Assembly: GCF_009696265.1 (NCBI RefSeq)
Contig: NZ_VUMH01000002.1
Location: 1 to 64,000 of the forward strand
Direction of reading: 5' to 3'
Origin: Desulfovibrio porci
GTDB taxonomy: Bacteria; Desulfobacterota; Desulfovibrionia; Desulfovibrionales; Desulfovibrionaceae
Length of the DNA stretch: 64,000 bases
The notes under the pieces were generated by a model. The model had not been told where the DNA came from and made no database searches. It saw only the letters and a program-made list of their open reading frames with translations. Shown in pieces: positions 24,733 through 34,156 of the stretch. Position 1 is the stretch's first letter; the number at the start of each line of letters is the position of its first letter. Both the position numbers and the translations under genes were made by a program.

Positions 24733-26451
24733 ATGGCAGACAAGGAAACCGGGCACGACGAAATCAATTTCGAAAGCGCCCTCGAAAACTATCTCAATCC
24801 CGATTTTGGCGACCTTGAAGAAGGCTCCATTACCAAAGGCGAAATCGTCCGCGTGGATGACGACAACGTGCTGGTGGACGTGAATTTCAAGTCCGAGGGG
24901 CAGATCCCCGCGGCTGAATTCCGCGACCCCGCCGGCAACATGACCGTCAGCGTGGGCGACCGGGTGGACGTCTATGTGGTGCGCAAGAACGAAATGGACG
25001 GCACCATCACCCTCTCCTTTGAAAAGGCCAAGCGCATGCAGGTCTTCGACCAGCTCGAGGACGTGCAGGAAAACAACAGGGTCATCAAGGGCCACATCGT
25101 GCGTCGCATCAAGGGCGGCTACACGGTGGACATCGGCGGGGTGGAGGCGTTTTTGCCCGGTTCCCATGTGGATCTGCGTCCCGTGCCGGACATGGACGCC
25201 CTGGTCAACCAGGAATTTGAATTCCGCGTGCTCAAGATCAACCGCCGCCGCAGCAACGTCATCGTGTCCCGCCGCGTGCTGCTGGAAGAGGAGCGCGATT
25301 CCAAGCGGCAGGATCTGCTGCGCACCCTGGAAGAGGGCCAGATCGTCCAGGGCAAGGCCAAGAACATCACCGAATACGGCGTGTTCGTTGACCTCGGCGG
25401 CCTGGACGGCCTGCTGCACATCACGGACATGAGCTGGAAGCGCATCCGCCATCCCAAGGAAATGATCACCATGGGCCAGGAACTGACCCTCAAGGTGCTT
25501 TCCTTCGACCGTGAGAACAACAAAGTTTCTCTGGGCCTCAAGCAGCTGGTGCCCGATCCCTGGCAGGACATCTCCGCCCGTTTCCCCGAAGGCGCCAAGT
25601 GCACCGGCAAGGTCACCAATCTGGTGGACTACGGCGCGTTCGTGGAACTGGAGCCCGGCGTGGAAGGCCTGGTGCACATCTCCGAAATGTCCTGGACGCG
25701 CAAGCTGCGTCATCCTTCCCAGATGGTCCACACCGGCGACGAGGTGGAAGTGGTCATCCTGGGCGTGGACGGCGAAAAGAAGCGCATCAGCCTGGGCATG
25801 AAGCAGGTGCGTCCCAATCCCTGGGAACTGGTGGCCGAGAGATACCCTGAAGGCACTGTCCTTGAGGGCGTCATCAAGAACATCACCGAGTTCGGCATGT
25901 TCATCGGCATTGAGGACGGCATTGACGGCCTCATCCACGTTTCGGACATCTCCTGGACCAAGAAGGTGCGCCATCCCAACGAGCTGTACAAGGTGGGCGA
26001 CACCGTGCAGGCCAAGGTGCTCACCGTGGACCAGGAAAACGAGAAGTTCACCCTGGGCGTCAAGCAGCTGGTGGACGATCCCTGGGGCCATGTGCCGGAT
26101 ACCTATCCCGTGGGCTGCACCATCAAGGGCGTGGTAACCAACATCACCGACTTCGGCCTCTTTGTGGAAGTTGAGGAGGGCATCGAAGGTCTGGTGCATG
26201 TCTCCGAGCTGTCCGGCAAGAAGGTCAAGACCCCGGCGGAAATCTACAAGGAAGGTCAGGAAATCCAGGCCAAGGTCATCCATGTCAGCGCCGAAGAGCG
26301 CCGCCTGGGCCTCTCCATCAAGCAGATCAAGGATGAAGAGGAACGCCGCAAGCCCAAGGAATTCCATTCCGGCCCGCAGGAAGCGGGACAGAGCCTGGGC
26401 GACCTGCTCAAGCAGAAGTTCGAGGAAAGCGAGAACAGCGAAAACAGCTAG
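24733..26451 (+). CDS. rpsA: 30S ribosomal protein S1
   Basis: 572 aa, start chosen at ATG 24733 after GGAGG. Six S1 (OB-fold) repeats at about 31-95, 113-178, 200-270, 285-355, 372-442 and 459-528. The central ones carry the G-x-(F/V)-V-(D/E)-L-x-G-L-x-G-L-x-H pattern (YGVFVDLGGLDGLLHITDMS; YGAFVELEPGVEGLVHISEM). The acidic N-terminus (~1-30) matches the S2/ribosome docking region. S1 binds mRNA upstream of the start and aids initiation on structured leaders. A clean terminator follows, so it is transcribed on its own. Confidence 0.97.
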   Translation: MADKETGHDEINFESALENYLNPDFGDLEEGSITKGEIVRVDDDNVLVDVNFKSEGQIPAAEFRDPAGNMTVSVGDRVDVYVVRKNEMDGTITLSFEKAKRMQVFDQLEDVQENNRVIKGHIVRRIKGGYTVDIGGVEAFLPGSHVDLRPVPDMDALVNQEFEFRVLKINRRRSNVIVSRRVLLEEERDSKRQDLLRTLEEGQIVQGKAKNITEYGVFVDLGGLDGLLHITDMSWKRIRHPKEMITMGQELTLKVLSFDRENNKVSLGLKQLVPDPWQDISARFPEGAKCTGKVTNLVDYGAFVELEPGVEGLVHISEMSWTRKLRHPSQMVHTGDEVEVVILGVDGEKKRISLGMKQVRPNPWELVAERYPEGTVLEGVIKNITEFGMFIGIEDGIDGLIHVSDISWTKKVRHPNELYKVGDTVQAKVLTVDQENEKFTLGVKQLVDDPWGHVPDTYPVGCTIKGVVTNITDFGLFVEVEEGIEGLVHVSELSGKKVKTPAEIYKEGQEIQAKVIHVSAEERRLGLSIKQIKDEEERRKPKEFHSGPQEAGQSLGDLLKQKFEESENSENS

Positions 26452-26468
26452 GGCTGTTGACATACGGC

Positions 26469-26506
26469 AACTAAAAAGGGCGTCCCTGCGGACGCCCTTT
26501 TTAGTT
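26469..26506 (+). terminator. Rho-independent terminator of rpsA (bidirectional)
   Basis: Perfect 17-bp stem AACTAAAAAGGGCGTCC (26469-26485) / GGACGCCCTTTTTAGTT (26490-26506) with a 4-base loop. T5 lies within the right arm and A5 within the left, so it can also terminate the opposing sppA gene. Confidence 0.88.
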
Positions 26507-26560
26507 CATGTGGTTTTTTGCATTGAACGTTTTTTTGCCGTCCTGTTTCCCTCGCGGGAC

Positions 26561-27607
26561 TCAGAACTGGTACAGGAAAACCGGCGTGCGCCAGTCGCCG
26601 ACGGTGGTCGAGGCAAGGGATGAAAGATCCAGACCGAACCAGGATTTGAGGCTCTCCGCCAGCCAGGAGCCTTCCTTGGGCCGGGTCAGCAGCTTGCGGG
26701 TTGCGGGCACGCCGGTTTTGTCCGCCAGCCAGCGCAGGGCCGCATCCTGGCCGCCCATTGCATCCACCAGACCCAGTTTTTGGGCTTCCCGGCCGGTAAA
26801 AATCTTCCCGCTGGCCAGTTGCGCGGCCCGTTCGCGCGGCATGTTCCGACCTGAGGCCACGATGCCCACGAACTGCTCGTGCATGTCCTTGAGCACGCCC
26901 TCGAAATAGGCCCGGTCCTCGGGCGAAAGCGGGCGCAGATAGGAACCCGCGTTCTTGTACGGCGCGGTGACCAGGGTTTCCTGTCCCACGCCGATTTTGC
27001 CCAGCAGGCCCTGAAGCTGCGGGATGTCCATGCGCACGCCGATGGATCCGGTCACCGTGGAGGGATTGGCGAAAATCCGCTGTCCGGCCATGCTGACCAT
27101 CAGCCCGCCCGAGGCGGCCATGGAACCCATGCTCACCGCGATGGGGCGTTTTTTGGCCAGCCGGGCCAGAGCGTCGTACACTTCCTGCGAGGCGGCTGCG
27201 CCGCCGCCGGGCGAATCCACCCGCAACAGCACGCCTTTCACATTGGGATTGCGCTCGATTTTGCGGATCCAGGCCAGGGTGGGGGCCACGTCCATGATCG
27301 GTCCGCGCACTGTAACCAGGGCCAGGCGCTCACCGCCGCCGAACAGCGGCTGACTGTCCTCGTTGCGGCTGAAAGCCGCCACGCCGGCCAGAATCAGAAC
27401 CAGAACCAACAGCCAGAAGATAAAGGGGTGCCGCTTGCGAAAGGGGCGGCGCAACAGGGATTTCCAAACCGGAGCCGGTATCCGGGCCAGCGGGCAGACT
27501 GCGGCGCAGGTCGCGGGCTGGGGAGCGCCGCTCCCGGCGGCGGATCGCCCGGCCTGGTCCGGCGGGTTCGCCGTATCGGGGGTCAAAGTAAAATTTTCGT
27601 TGTTCAT
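26561..27607 (-). CDS. sppA: Signal peptide peptidase SppA (S49 family)
   Basis: 348 aa. The start at ATG 27607 is chosen over 27682 because the upstream part is low-complexity; the ribosome site is weak. A Pro/Ala-rich cytoplasmic tail (~1-60) precedes one transmembrane helix (FIFWLLVLVLILAGVAAF). The S49 core follows: VKGVLLRVDSPGGGAAASQE, the catalytic serine in SMGSMAASGGLMVSM and the general-base lysine in TAPYKNAGSYLRP. Length matches the short (67K half-size) SppA form that works as an octamer, degrading leftover signal peptides. It is convergent with rpsA and shares its terminator. Confidence 0.92.
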   Translation of the reverse strand: MNNENFTLTPDTANPPDQAGRSAAGSGAPQPATCAAVCPLARIPAPVWKSLLRRPFRKRHPFIFWLLVLVLILAGVAAFSRNEDSQPLFGGGERLALVTVRGPIMDVAPTLAWIRKIERNPNVKGVLLRVDSPGGGAAASQEVYDALARLAKKRPIAVSMGSMAASGGLMVSMAGQRIFANPSTVTGSIGVRMDIPQLQGLLGKIGVGQETLVTAPYKNAGSYLRPLSPEDRAYFEGVLKDMHEQFVGIVASGRNMPRERAAQLASGKIFTGREAQKLGLVDAMGGQDAALRWLADKTGVPATRKLLTRPKEGSWLAESLKSWFGLDLSSLASTTVGDWRTPVFLYQF

Positions 27608-27690
27608 GCCCCGTTGCTTAGCACGATGCGGGCATGGAGAAAAGAGCGCCCCGGCGGGAGTTTCGCCGGGGCGTTTCAACACTCATTGTG

Positions 27691-29367
27691 TTAGCGCATG
27701 GCTTCGGGCCAGCGCTCGGCGGCCATTTCGCGCAATTTGTACTTCTGGATTTTGCCGCTGGCCGTGAGCGGGAAGGACTCCACCACGGCTACGTATTTGG
27801 GAATCTTGAACCAGGCGATCTTGCCCCGGCAGTAGTCGCGCACGTCTTCGGGCAGCAGGTCTGCGCCGGGCCGGGGGATGACAAAGGCCCCCACTTCCTC
27901 GCCGTACTTGCGGCTGGGCACGGCCACCACCTGCACGTCCAGCACGCCGTCCATCTGAAGCAGAAATTCTTCCACCTCGCGCGGATAGACGTTTTCGCCG
28001 CCCCGGATGATCATGTCCTTGATCCGGCCCGTGACGCGCACGTAGCCATGCTCGTCCATGACGCCGAGGTCGCCGGAATGCAGCCAGCCCTCCGGGCTGA
28101 TGGCTTTGGCCGTGTCCTCGGGCATTTTGTAATAGCCCTTCATAATATTGTAGCCCCGGCAGAGGATTTCGCCCACCTGGCCGCGCGGCAGTTCCTCGCA
28201 GGTGTCGGGATCGCCCACGCGCACTTCGATGCCCGGCATGGCGCAACCCACGGTTTCGCAGCGCAGGGACAGCGGATCGTGGATGTCGGACTGGGTCATC
28301 ACCGGCGAGGCCTCGGTGAGGCCGTAGCAGATGGTGATCTCCTTCATGTACATGTCTTCCACCACCCGGCGCATGAGCGGTTCGGGGCAGACCGAACCGG
28401 CCATGATGCCGGTGCGCAGGCTGGAGACGTCGAAACGCTTGAAGAGCTTGTGCTCCAGTTCGGCCAGGAACATGGTGGGCACGCCGTAGAGCGCGGTGCA
28501 GCGTTCGCTGTCCACGGCGTCCAGCACTTTCAGGGGATTATAGCTCTCCAGGATGACCATGGTGGTCCCGTGGTTGACGCAGGCCGACACGCCCAGCACG
28601 CAGCCGTAACAGTGGAAAAGCGGCACCGGCAGGCAGAGTCTGTCCTGCTCCGTAAAGCCCTGGTGGCGGCCGATCCAGTAGCCGTTGAGGCCCACGCCCA
28701 CATGGGTCAGCATGACCCCGCGCGGAAAGCCCGTGGTGCCCGAGGTGTACTGCATGTTGATTTCGTCCCAGGGGTCCAGGGAATCCTGGCGGGCCTGATA
28801 GGCCGCGTCGTCCACCATGACGGACATGGCCAGAATTTCCGGCACGGAATACATGCCGCGGTGCTTTTCCGCGCCCAGAAAGCAGACCCGCTTCAGATGC
28901 GGCAGCCCGGCGCAGCGCAGTTCGCCGCGCCCGTGGGTGCGCAGCTCGGGCACGAGCTTGTAGAGTGTGGCGAGATAGTCGTGGTCGCGCAGGCTGTCGA
29001 TGAGAAAGATGTTCTCGCATTCGGACTGGCGCAGCAGATAGCGCAGCTCGTGCTCGCGGTAATTGGTGTTTACCGTGAGCAGCACGGCCCCGATCTTGGC
29101 CGTGGCGAATTGCAGGGCCACCCAGTAGGGCACGTTGGTGGCCCAGACCGCCACTTTTTCGCCTTTTTGCACGCCCAGGGCCATGAGCCCCTTGGCGAAC
29201 TGGTCCACCACATCCGCGAATTCGCGCCAGGTCTGGCGGTAGTTGCGGTCAGCGTAGACAATGGCCTCCCGGTCGGGAAAACGGGCCACTGTATGGTCGA
29301 GAATCTGCCCCAGGGTCCACTCGCGCAGTTCAAACTGCGCCTGCCGCTCGCGTACTTTTTCGTCCAT
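27691..29367 (-). CDS. AMP-binding acyl-CoA synthetase (FadD-like)
   Basis: 558 aa. ATP loop YTSGTTGFPRGVMLTH, the GLTEASPVMTQSD block, the hinge GDLGVMDEHGYVRVTGRIKD and the C-terminal lysine in PLTASGKIQKYKLRE. The pattern FRDMIIRGGENVYPREVEEF-like (here DMIIRGGENVYPREVEEFL) is typical of medium- or long-chain fatty acyl-CoA synthetases. It ligates CoA to a carboxylic acid through an adenylate. Chain length cannot be read. It lies 60 bp downstream of the XRE-cupin regulator on the same strand, the usual arrangement for this pair, and the regulator probably controls it. Confidence 0.88.
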   Translation of the reverse strand: MDEKVRERQAQFELREWTLGQILDHTVARFPDREAIVYADRNYRQTWREFADVVDQFAKGLMALGVQKGEKVAVWATNVPYWVALQFATAKIGAVLLTVNTNYREHELRYLLRQSECENIFLIDSLRDHDYLATLYKLVPELRTHGRGELRCAGLPHLKRVCFLGAEKHRGMYSVPEILAMSVMVDDAAYQARQDSLDPWDEINMQYTSGTTGFPRGVMLTHVGVGLNGYWIGRHQGFTEQDRLCLPVPLFHCYGCVLGVSACVNHGTTMVILESYNPLKVLDAVDSERCTALYGVPTMFLAELEHKLFKRFDVSSLRTGIMAGSVCPEPLMRRVVEDMYMKEITICYGLTEASPVMTQSDIHDPLSLRCETVGCAMPGIEVRVGDPDTCEELPRGQVGEILCRGYNIMKGYYKMPEDTAKAISPEGWLHSGDLGVMDEHGYVRVTGRIKDMIIRGGENVYPREVEEFLLQMDGVLDVQVVAVPSRKYGEEVGAFVIPRPGADLLPEDVRDYCRGKIAWFKIPKYVAVVESFPLTASGKIQKYKLREMAAERWPEAMR

Positions 29368-29418
29368 GTTTTACTCCGTCCGTGGGATGGCAACCGGATT
29401 GCGCGCCGCCGGGGAGGT

Positions 29419-29988
29419 CTACGGATTGTACGCCACAGCCATGATCTCCACCGGCTCGTCACCGGCGGCGCCCACGAAATGCGGCACAATGGAATTGTAG
29501 TAGATGGTGTCCCCGGCTTTGAGCACATGGCTTTCCCGCCCGTAGATCACCAGCAGTTCGCCCTTGAGCACCATGATGAATTCCTCGCCCTGATGGGACG
29601 AGGTTTTGCGCTCCACCGAGGGGTCCGGAAAAATTTCAATGTAAAAGGGTTCCATGTTGCGGTCGCTCTTGCCTTTGCCCAGAGAGTGGTACACATAGCT
29701 GGGCCGGGGCATGCGCCCGGTGTGCAGGGCCTGGTCGGCTTCGGCGCCGCCGATGTGCCCGATGATCGGATCACGGGTGTACTGGTCGTCCAGGAAGGTG
29801 CCCAGGCGCACCCCCAAGGCGCGGGCCACTTTCTGCAGGGGGCCGATGCTGGGATAAATCTCGCCGTTTTCCAGCTTTTCCAGAAATTCCACGCTCAAAT
29901 TGGTGGTCTGGGCCAGGTTTTCCAGATCAATGTCGCGTTCCTCACGGAAAGAACGAATCCGGGTGCCGATATGGTACTCCGTGGGCAT
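29419..29988 (-). CDS. XRE-family regulator with C-terminal cupin domain
   Basis: 189 aa, ATG 29988 after AAGGAGGAG. HTH_3 domain at ~8-62 (IRSFREERDIDLENLAQTTN, then FLEKLENGEIYPSIGPLQKV). The C-terminal cupin barrel at ~110-185 contains HQGEEFIMVLKGELLV and GDTIYYNSIVPHFVGA, with His and Glu positioned as possible metal or ligand contacts. The family senses a small molecule through the cupin. It heads a probable two-gene operon with the acyl-CoA synthetase and is divergent from hypF. Confidence 0.9.
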   Translation of the reverse strand: MPTEYHIGTRIRSFREERDIDLENLAQTTNLSVEFLEKLENGEIYPSIGPLQKVARALGVRLGTFLDDQYTRDPIIGHIGGAEADQALHTGRMPRPSYVYHSLGKGKSDRNMEPFYIEIFPDPSVERKTSSHQGEEFIMVLKGELLVIYGRESHVLKAGDTIYYNSIVPHFVGAAGDEPVEIMAVAYNP

Positions 29989-30144
29989 GGGCGCTCCTCC
30001 TTGCCGCCGCAACGGCGGGGAACAGTTTAATGAACCGATTATAACAGAAGAGAATACAGAAAAGTCACGGTTCCGGCAAGGGTGTCTGATCTTGATCATA
30101 TAAACAGTCTGGCGGACTTTTTCCTTTTCGGCTACAGTGCGACA

Positions 30145-32607
30145 ATGGATATGAAACAGACAGCGCGCCGGGCTTTCACAGCCGCCGGGCAGGTTCAGGG
30201 CGTGGGCTTCCGTCCCTTTGTCTACCGGCTGGCCCGGGAGGGAGGGCTTACCGGCACGGTGGGCAATACCTCGGACGGGGTGCGTATGGAGGTGCAGGGC
30301 CCGCCGGAAGAGGTGGCGCGCTTCGGCCGCCGTCTGCGCGCGGAACTGCCGCCCCTGGCCCGGCTGGTGGGGCTGGACGAGGAAGAACTCGCGCCCCTTT
30401 CCGACGAGACCGCATTCACTATTGTGCCCAGCCACGGCCATGCCGGGCACAGCGTGCTGGTCAGCCCGGACATGGGCATCTGCCCGGACTGCCTCGCGGA
30501 CATGCGCGATCCGGCCAACCGCCGCCACGGCTATCCCTTCACCAACTGCACCAATTGCGGCCCGCGCTATACCATCACCCGCGCCATCCCCTATGACCGG
30601 GCCACCACCACCATGAGCTGCTTTCCGCTCTGCCCGGACTGCGCGGCGGAATACGCCGATCCCGGCGACCGGCGCTTTCACGCCCAGCCTATAGCCTGCC
30701 CGGTCTGCGGCCCGCGCCTCTGGTTTGTGGACAGGCGCGTGGCCCGCAGCGGCGACACCGGTCCCACGCGGGACAATCAGCACGAGGCTCTGGCCCGCGC
30801 CGGACAACTGTTGCTGGACGGCGGTATTCTGGCGCTCAAGGGTCTGGGCGGCTTTCAGCTGGCCTGCGACGCCCGCGACGCCGGGGCGCTGCGGGAACTG
30901 CGGCGGCGCAAGAGCCGTCCGCACAAGCCCCTGGCCCTGATGGTGGCCGATCCGGCCACGGCCCGCGCGCTCTGTGAGCTCACGCCCGAACACGAGGCCC
31001 TGCTGCAAAGCCCGGAAAAGCCCATCGTGCTCTGTCCGCGCCGCGCGGCCCCGGCAGGGGCGGCGGGCGCGCTGCCGCCGGAAGTGGCCCCGGACGCGCG
31101 TACTGTGGGCCTGATGCTGCCCTATACGCCTCTGCACGCGGCCTTGTTCGACTGGCTGGTTCCGCGCGCGGCGCTGCCGCCGGTGCTGGTCATGACCTCG
31201 GCCAATCCCCACGGCGAACCGCTCTGTCTGGGCAACCGCGAGGCCTTGGCCCGTCTGGGACATCTGGCCGACGCCTGGCTGCTGCACGACAGGGACATTC
31301 TGGTGCGCGTGGACGACAGCGTGCTTACGGTGGCCCCGCGTCCGCCGCGGCCGGGGCATGCCGTGGACGGGGCCGCTCCCGCTGCCGCCTCCGATGCCGT
31401 CCCTTCAGCGGTGGAGCCGCTATTTTTCCGGCGCGCGCGGGGGTACGTGCCGCGCCCGGTGTTTCTGCCGCCTTTGGGCGGCGCGCCGGGCGGGGAAGCG
31501 TCTGATCCCACGGTGCTGGGGGCCGGAGCCGAGCTCAAGAGCGCCATCTGCCTCACGCGCGGGCGCGAAGCCTTTGTGGGTCAGCATATCGGGGATCTGG
31601 AAAATCCGGCCACACTGGGCTTTTACGAGGAAGTGGCTGTCCATCTGGAGCAATTGCTGGAAGTCCGGCCCAAAGCCCTTGTCTGCGATCTGCATCCGGA
31701 TTTTCTCTCCACCCGCTATGCCGAGGCCCGTGCCGCGCGGGAAGGCCTGCCGCTCTGGCGGTTTCAGCACCACGCGGCCCACGCCGCTTCGGTGCTGGCG
31801 GAAAATGACTGTTACCGGCCCGCCCTGGCTCTCTGCCTGGACGGCACGGGCCTGGGCGACGACGGCGCCATCTGGGGCGGAGAACTGCTCTGGATGGACC
31901 TGTCGGAACCGGCTTGGAAGCGTCTGGGGCGGCTTTCTCCCTTTGCCCTGCCCGGCGGCGAGGCGGCCATCCGTGAACCCTGGCGCATTGCCCTGGCATT
32001 GCGGCTTCAGGCCGGATGCGGGGAGCGGTCCGCGCCCTGGGATAGCGAATATGCTTCCGCCGCCGTCGCCGTGCGGGAAATGCTGGCGCGCGGTCTGAAC
32101 TGCCCGCCGACCTCCAGTTGCGGCCGCCTTTTCGACGCGGTCGCCGCCCAACTGGGGCTCTGTTCGGCCACCACATACGAAGGCCAGGCGGCCATCCGCC
32201 TGGAAGCGGCCACGGACGAAGCCGCGCTGCGCGACAACGTGGTCTGGTCATTGCCTCCGCTGGAAAAGAACGGCCTGCTGGAACTGGACAGCGCGGTTCT
32301 GTTTGGCCATGTGCTCCAAGCTCAGGCCGCAGGGGAACCTGCGGGGCGCATCGCGGCCTGTTTTCACGGCACGCTGGCCAGTGCGCTGGCGGCCATGGCC
32401 GCTGAGGCGGCCCGCACAACCGGCGCGCGCCAAGTGGGCCTTTCCGGCGGGGTCATGCAGAACGCCCTGCTGGCGCGTCTGCTGCCGCGGGCTCTGGCGG
32501 AACGCGGACTCAGTCCGCTCATGCACCATGAACTGCCGCCGGGCGACGGCGGCCTGTCGCTGGGTCAGGCTGTCTGGGGACGACAATTGCTGCGCCGGGG
32601 TCATTGA
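30145..32607 (+). CDS. hypF: Carbamoyltransferase HypF, [NiFe]-hydrogenase maturation
   Basis: 820 aa from ATG 30145 (MDMKQTARR); an in-frame ATG at 30151 is also possible and no strong ribosome site is seen. Domains in order: acylphosphatase (GQVQGVGFRPFVYRLA), two zinc-finger pairs (CPDCLADMRD, CTNCGPRYTI; CPLCPDC-like and CPVCGP), a YrdC-like ATP-binding domain (GGILALKGLGGFQLACDARD), and the Kae1-like carbamoyltransferase with HHAAHAASVLAEN and GLSGGVMQNALL. HypF carbamoyl-adenylates and passes the group to HypE for synthesis of CN ligands of the Ni-Fe site. No other hyp genes are adjacent. Confidence 0.95.
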   Translation: MDMKQTARRAFTAAGQVQGVGFRPFVYRLAREGGLTGTVGNTSDGVRMEVQGPPEEVARFGRRLRAELPPLARLVGLDEEELAPLSDETAFTIVPSHGHAGHSVLVSPDMGICPDCLADMRDPANRRHGYPFTNCTNCGPRYTITRAIPYDRATTTMSCFPLCPDCAAEYADPGDRRFHAQPIACPVCGPRLWFVDRRVARSGDTGPTRDNQHEALARAGQLLLDGGILALKGLGGFQLACDARDAGALRELRRRKSRPHKPLALMVADPATARALCELTPEHEALLQSPEKPIVLCPRRAAPAGAAGALPPEVAPDARTVGLMLPYTPLHAALFDWLVPRAALPPVLVMTSANPHGEPLCLGNREALARLGHLADAWLLHDRDILVRVDDSVLTVAPRPPRPGHAVDGAAPAAASDAVPSAVEPLFFRRARGYVPRPVFLPPLGGAPGGEASDPTVLGAGAELKSAICLTRGREAFVGQHIGDLENPATLGFYEEVAVHLEQLLEVRPKALVCDLHPDFLSTRYAEARAAREGLPLWRFQHHAAHAASVLAENDCYRPALALCLDGTGLGDDGAIWGGELLWMDLSEPAWKRLGRLSPFALPGGEAAIREPWRIALALRLQAGCGERSAPWDSEYASAAVAVREMLARGLNCPPTSSCGRLFDAVAAQLGLCSATTYEGQAAIRLEAATDEAALRDNVVWSLPPLEKNGLLELDSAVLFGHVLQAQAAGEPAGRIAACFHGTLASALAAMAAEAARTTGARQVGLSGGVMQNALLARLLPRALAERGLSPLMHHELPPGDGGLSLGQAVWGRQLLRRGH

Positions 32608-32673
32608 CGCGCCGCCCGCGCGCGGGTATGCACTACACCATATTTCTCTTAACATATTACAGGAGTCGCATCT

Positions 32674-33501
32674 ATGAAGCGTCTTTCCATTCTGGCTCTG
32701 GCCGCCGCATTCTGCCTGGCCCTGAACCTGCCCGCGGCCCACGCCGCGGACAAAAAACTGATGATGGCCACCACCACCAGCACTCAGGATTCCGGTCTGC
32801 TGGAATACCTGCAACCCTCCTTCAAGGCCGAGACCGGCATCGACCTCAAGTGGGTGGCCGTGGGCACGGGCAAAGCCCTGGAAATCGCCAAGAACTGTGA
32901 CGCCGACGTGCTGCTGGTGCACGCGCCCGCCGCCGAGATGGAATTCGTCAAAGCCGGGCACGGCGTGGACCGCCGCCAGATCATGTACAATGACTTCGTG
33001 CTGGTGGGTCCGGCCCAGGATCCGGCCCAGGTCAAGGGCAAGACCACGGCCGAGGCCCTTAAGGCCATTGCCGGGCACAAGAACCCCTTTGTGAGCCGCG
33101 GCGACCAGTCCGGCACGCACAAGGCCGAACTCAAGCTCTGGAAGGCCTCCAGCCTTTCGCCGGACAAGGAACCCTGGTACGTTTCCGCCGGGCAGGGCAT
33201 GATGGCCACCCTGAACATGGCCGCTGAAAAGAAGGGCTATGCCCTCACCGACCGGGGCACCTGGATCAAGTTCGCCAACAAGCAGGGGGACAAGAATCCT
33301 CTCGCCATCGTGGTGGAAGGCGACAAGGCCCTGTTCAACCAGTACAGCGTGATCACGGTCAATCCGGCCCAGTGCCCCAAGGTCAAGAAAGACCTGGCCC
33401 TGGTCTTCGAGGACTGGTGGGTGAAGCCCGAAACCCAGAAGCGCATCGCCGCGTACAAGCTGGAAGGCAAGCAGTTGTTCTTTCCCAATGCCGGGAAATA
33501 A
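32674..33501 (+). CDS. tupA: Tungstate ABC transporter substrate-binding protein TupA
   Basis: 275 aa, CAGGAG before ATG. Residues 1-24 form a Sec signal ending AAHAAD. The mature protein starts KKLMMATTTSTQDSGLLEYL, the TTTSTxDSGLL signature of TupA/WtpA-type oxyanion binders. Further conserved blocks are VSRGDQSGTHKAEL, YVSAGQGMMATLNMA, and TDRGTWIKF. Desulfovibrio TupA binds tungstate and molybdate tightly for formate dehydrogenases. The permease and ATPase genes lie 656 bp downstream, separated by an unusual repeat-filled gap. Confidence 0.95.
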   Translation: MKRLSILALAAAFCLALNLPAAHAADKKLMMATTTSTQDSGLLEYLQPSFKAETGIDLKWVAVGTGKALEIAKNCDADVLLVHAPAAEMEFVKAGHGVDRRQIMYNDFVLVGPAQDPAQVKGKTTAEALKAIAGHKNPFVSRGDQSGTHKAELKLWKASSLSPDKEPWYVSAGQGMMATLNMAAEKKGYALTDRGTWIKFANKQGDKNPLAIVVEGDKALFNQYSVITVNPAQCPKVKKDLALVFEDWWVKPETQKRIAAYKLEGKQLFFPNAGK

Positions 33502-34156
33502 ATGAAGGCGGGACGGAAGCGGAACATGGTTCCGCTTCCGTTTCCGTTCATATTGGATAGGGCTTTGTCGTTCGGATGGGGGTTGGTTTGCCCTGCGGAC
33601 ACGGAATTTGTCGTTTGGTTGATGATGGGCGCCCATCCTTTGTCAGCCGCAGGGGGCTTGTCTCTTGCCCGGCGTTTTTTGTGCCCTGCGGGCGTGGCGT
33701 TTTTCGCTCCGCTTGAGTTTGGGCCGCCTCCGGCGCGGGCGGCAATGGGGGGAGCGCCAGGGGCTGCGCCCCGAAAGCGCCGCGTGTCAATTCTCATGTA
33801 GTGCAATTTTTGATCTATGTAATGTCGTCGGCCCGGCGGCAGCGCTTAAGGGGCGACGTGAGCACGCGAACAAGCCCCGCTTTACGCTGCCGCCGCAATC
33901 AGCCCAGCAGGGTGCTCCGGGGGGTTGCAAGGGGGCGGAGGAGGGGGCGCAGCCCCATAGCCCGCCCCCTGCCCGCGCCGGAGGCGGCCCAAACGCCGGA
34001 AGGCGTAAATCCCTTGTGCCCGCAGGGCACGGCAAGCGCCGGGTAGGCGATAAGCCCCTTACAGTCGGCCGGGCAGGCAAAAAGCATTGCGCCCGCGGGG
34101 CGAGACAAGCCCATCCGGGCGACAAGCCTTAAGCGGCCCGCAGGGCACATACAGTT
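33502..34156. repeat. Gap between tupA and tupB filled by an imperfect inverted repeat
   Basis: No convincing gene. Left arm (~33665-33772) and right arm (~33944-34044) are inverted copies. They share a perfect 24-bp match (33717-33740 versus 33971-33994), a perfect 13-bp match (33681-33693 versus 34018-34030), and a GGGGCTGCGCCCC block (33760-33772 versus 33944-33956). The 13-bp GCCCGCAGGGCAC occurs a third time at 34136-34148. Short plus- and minus-strand frames in the gap encode related proline-rich text only because the arms are homologous. The pattern suggests a dispersed palindromic repeat element or two inserted copies. Confidence 0.8.

Noticed and set aside
27634-30030. 798-codon open frame opposite the acyl-CoA synthetase
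   Set aside because: Histidine/glutamine-rich antisense sequence caused by GC-rich codon bias of the real gene; no ribosome site or domain.
33801-34130. Short open frames in the tupA-tupB gap
   Set aside because: Frames on opposite strands show similar proline-rich text only because the underlying DNA arms are inverted repeats.
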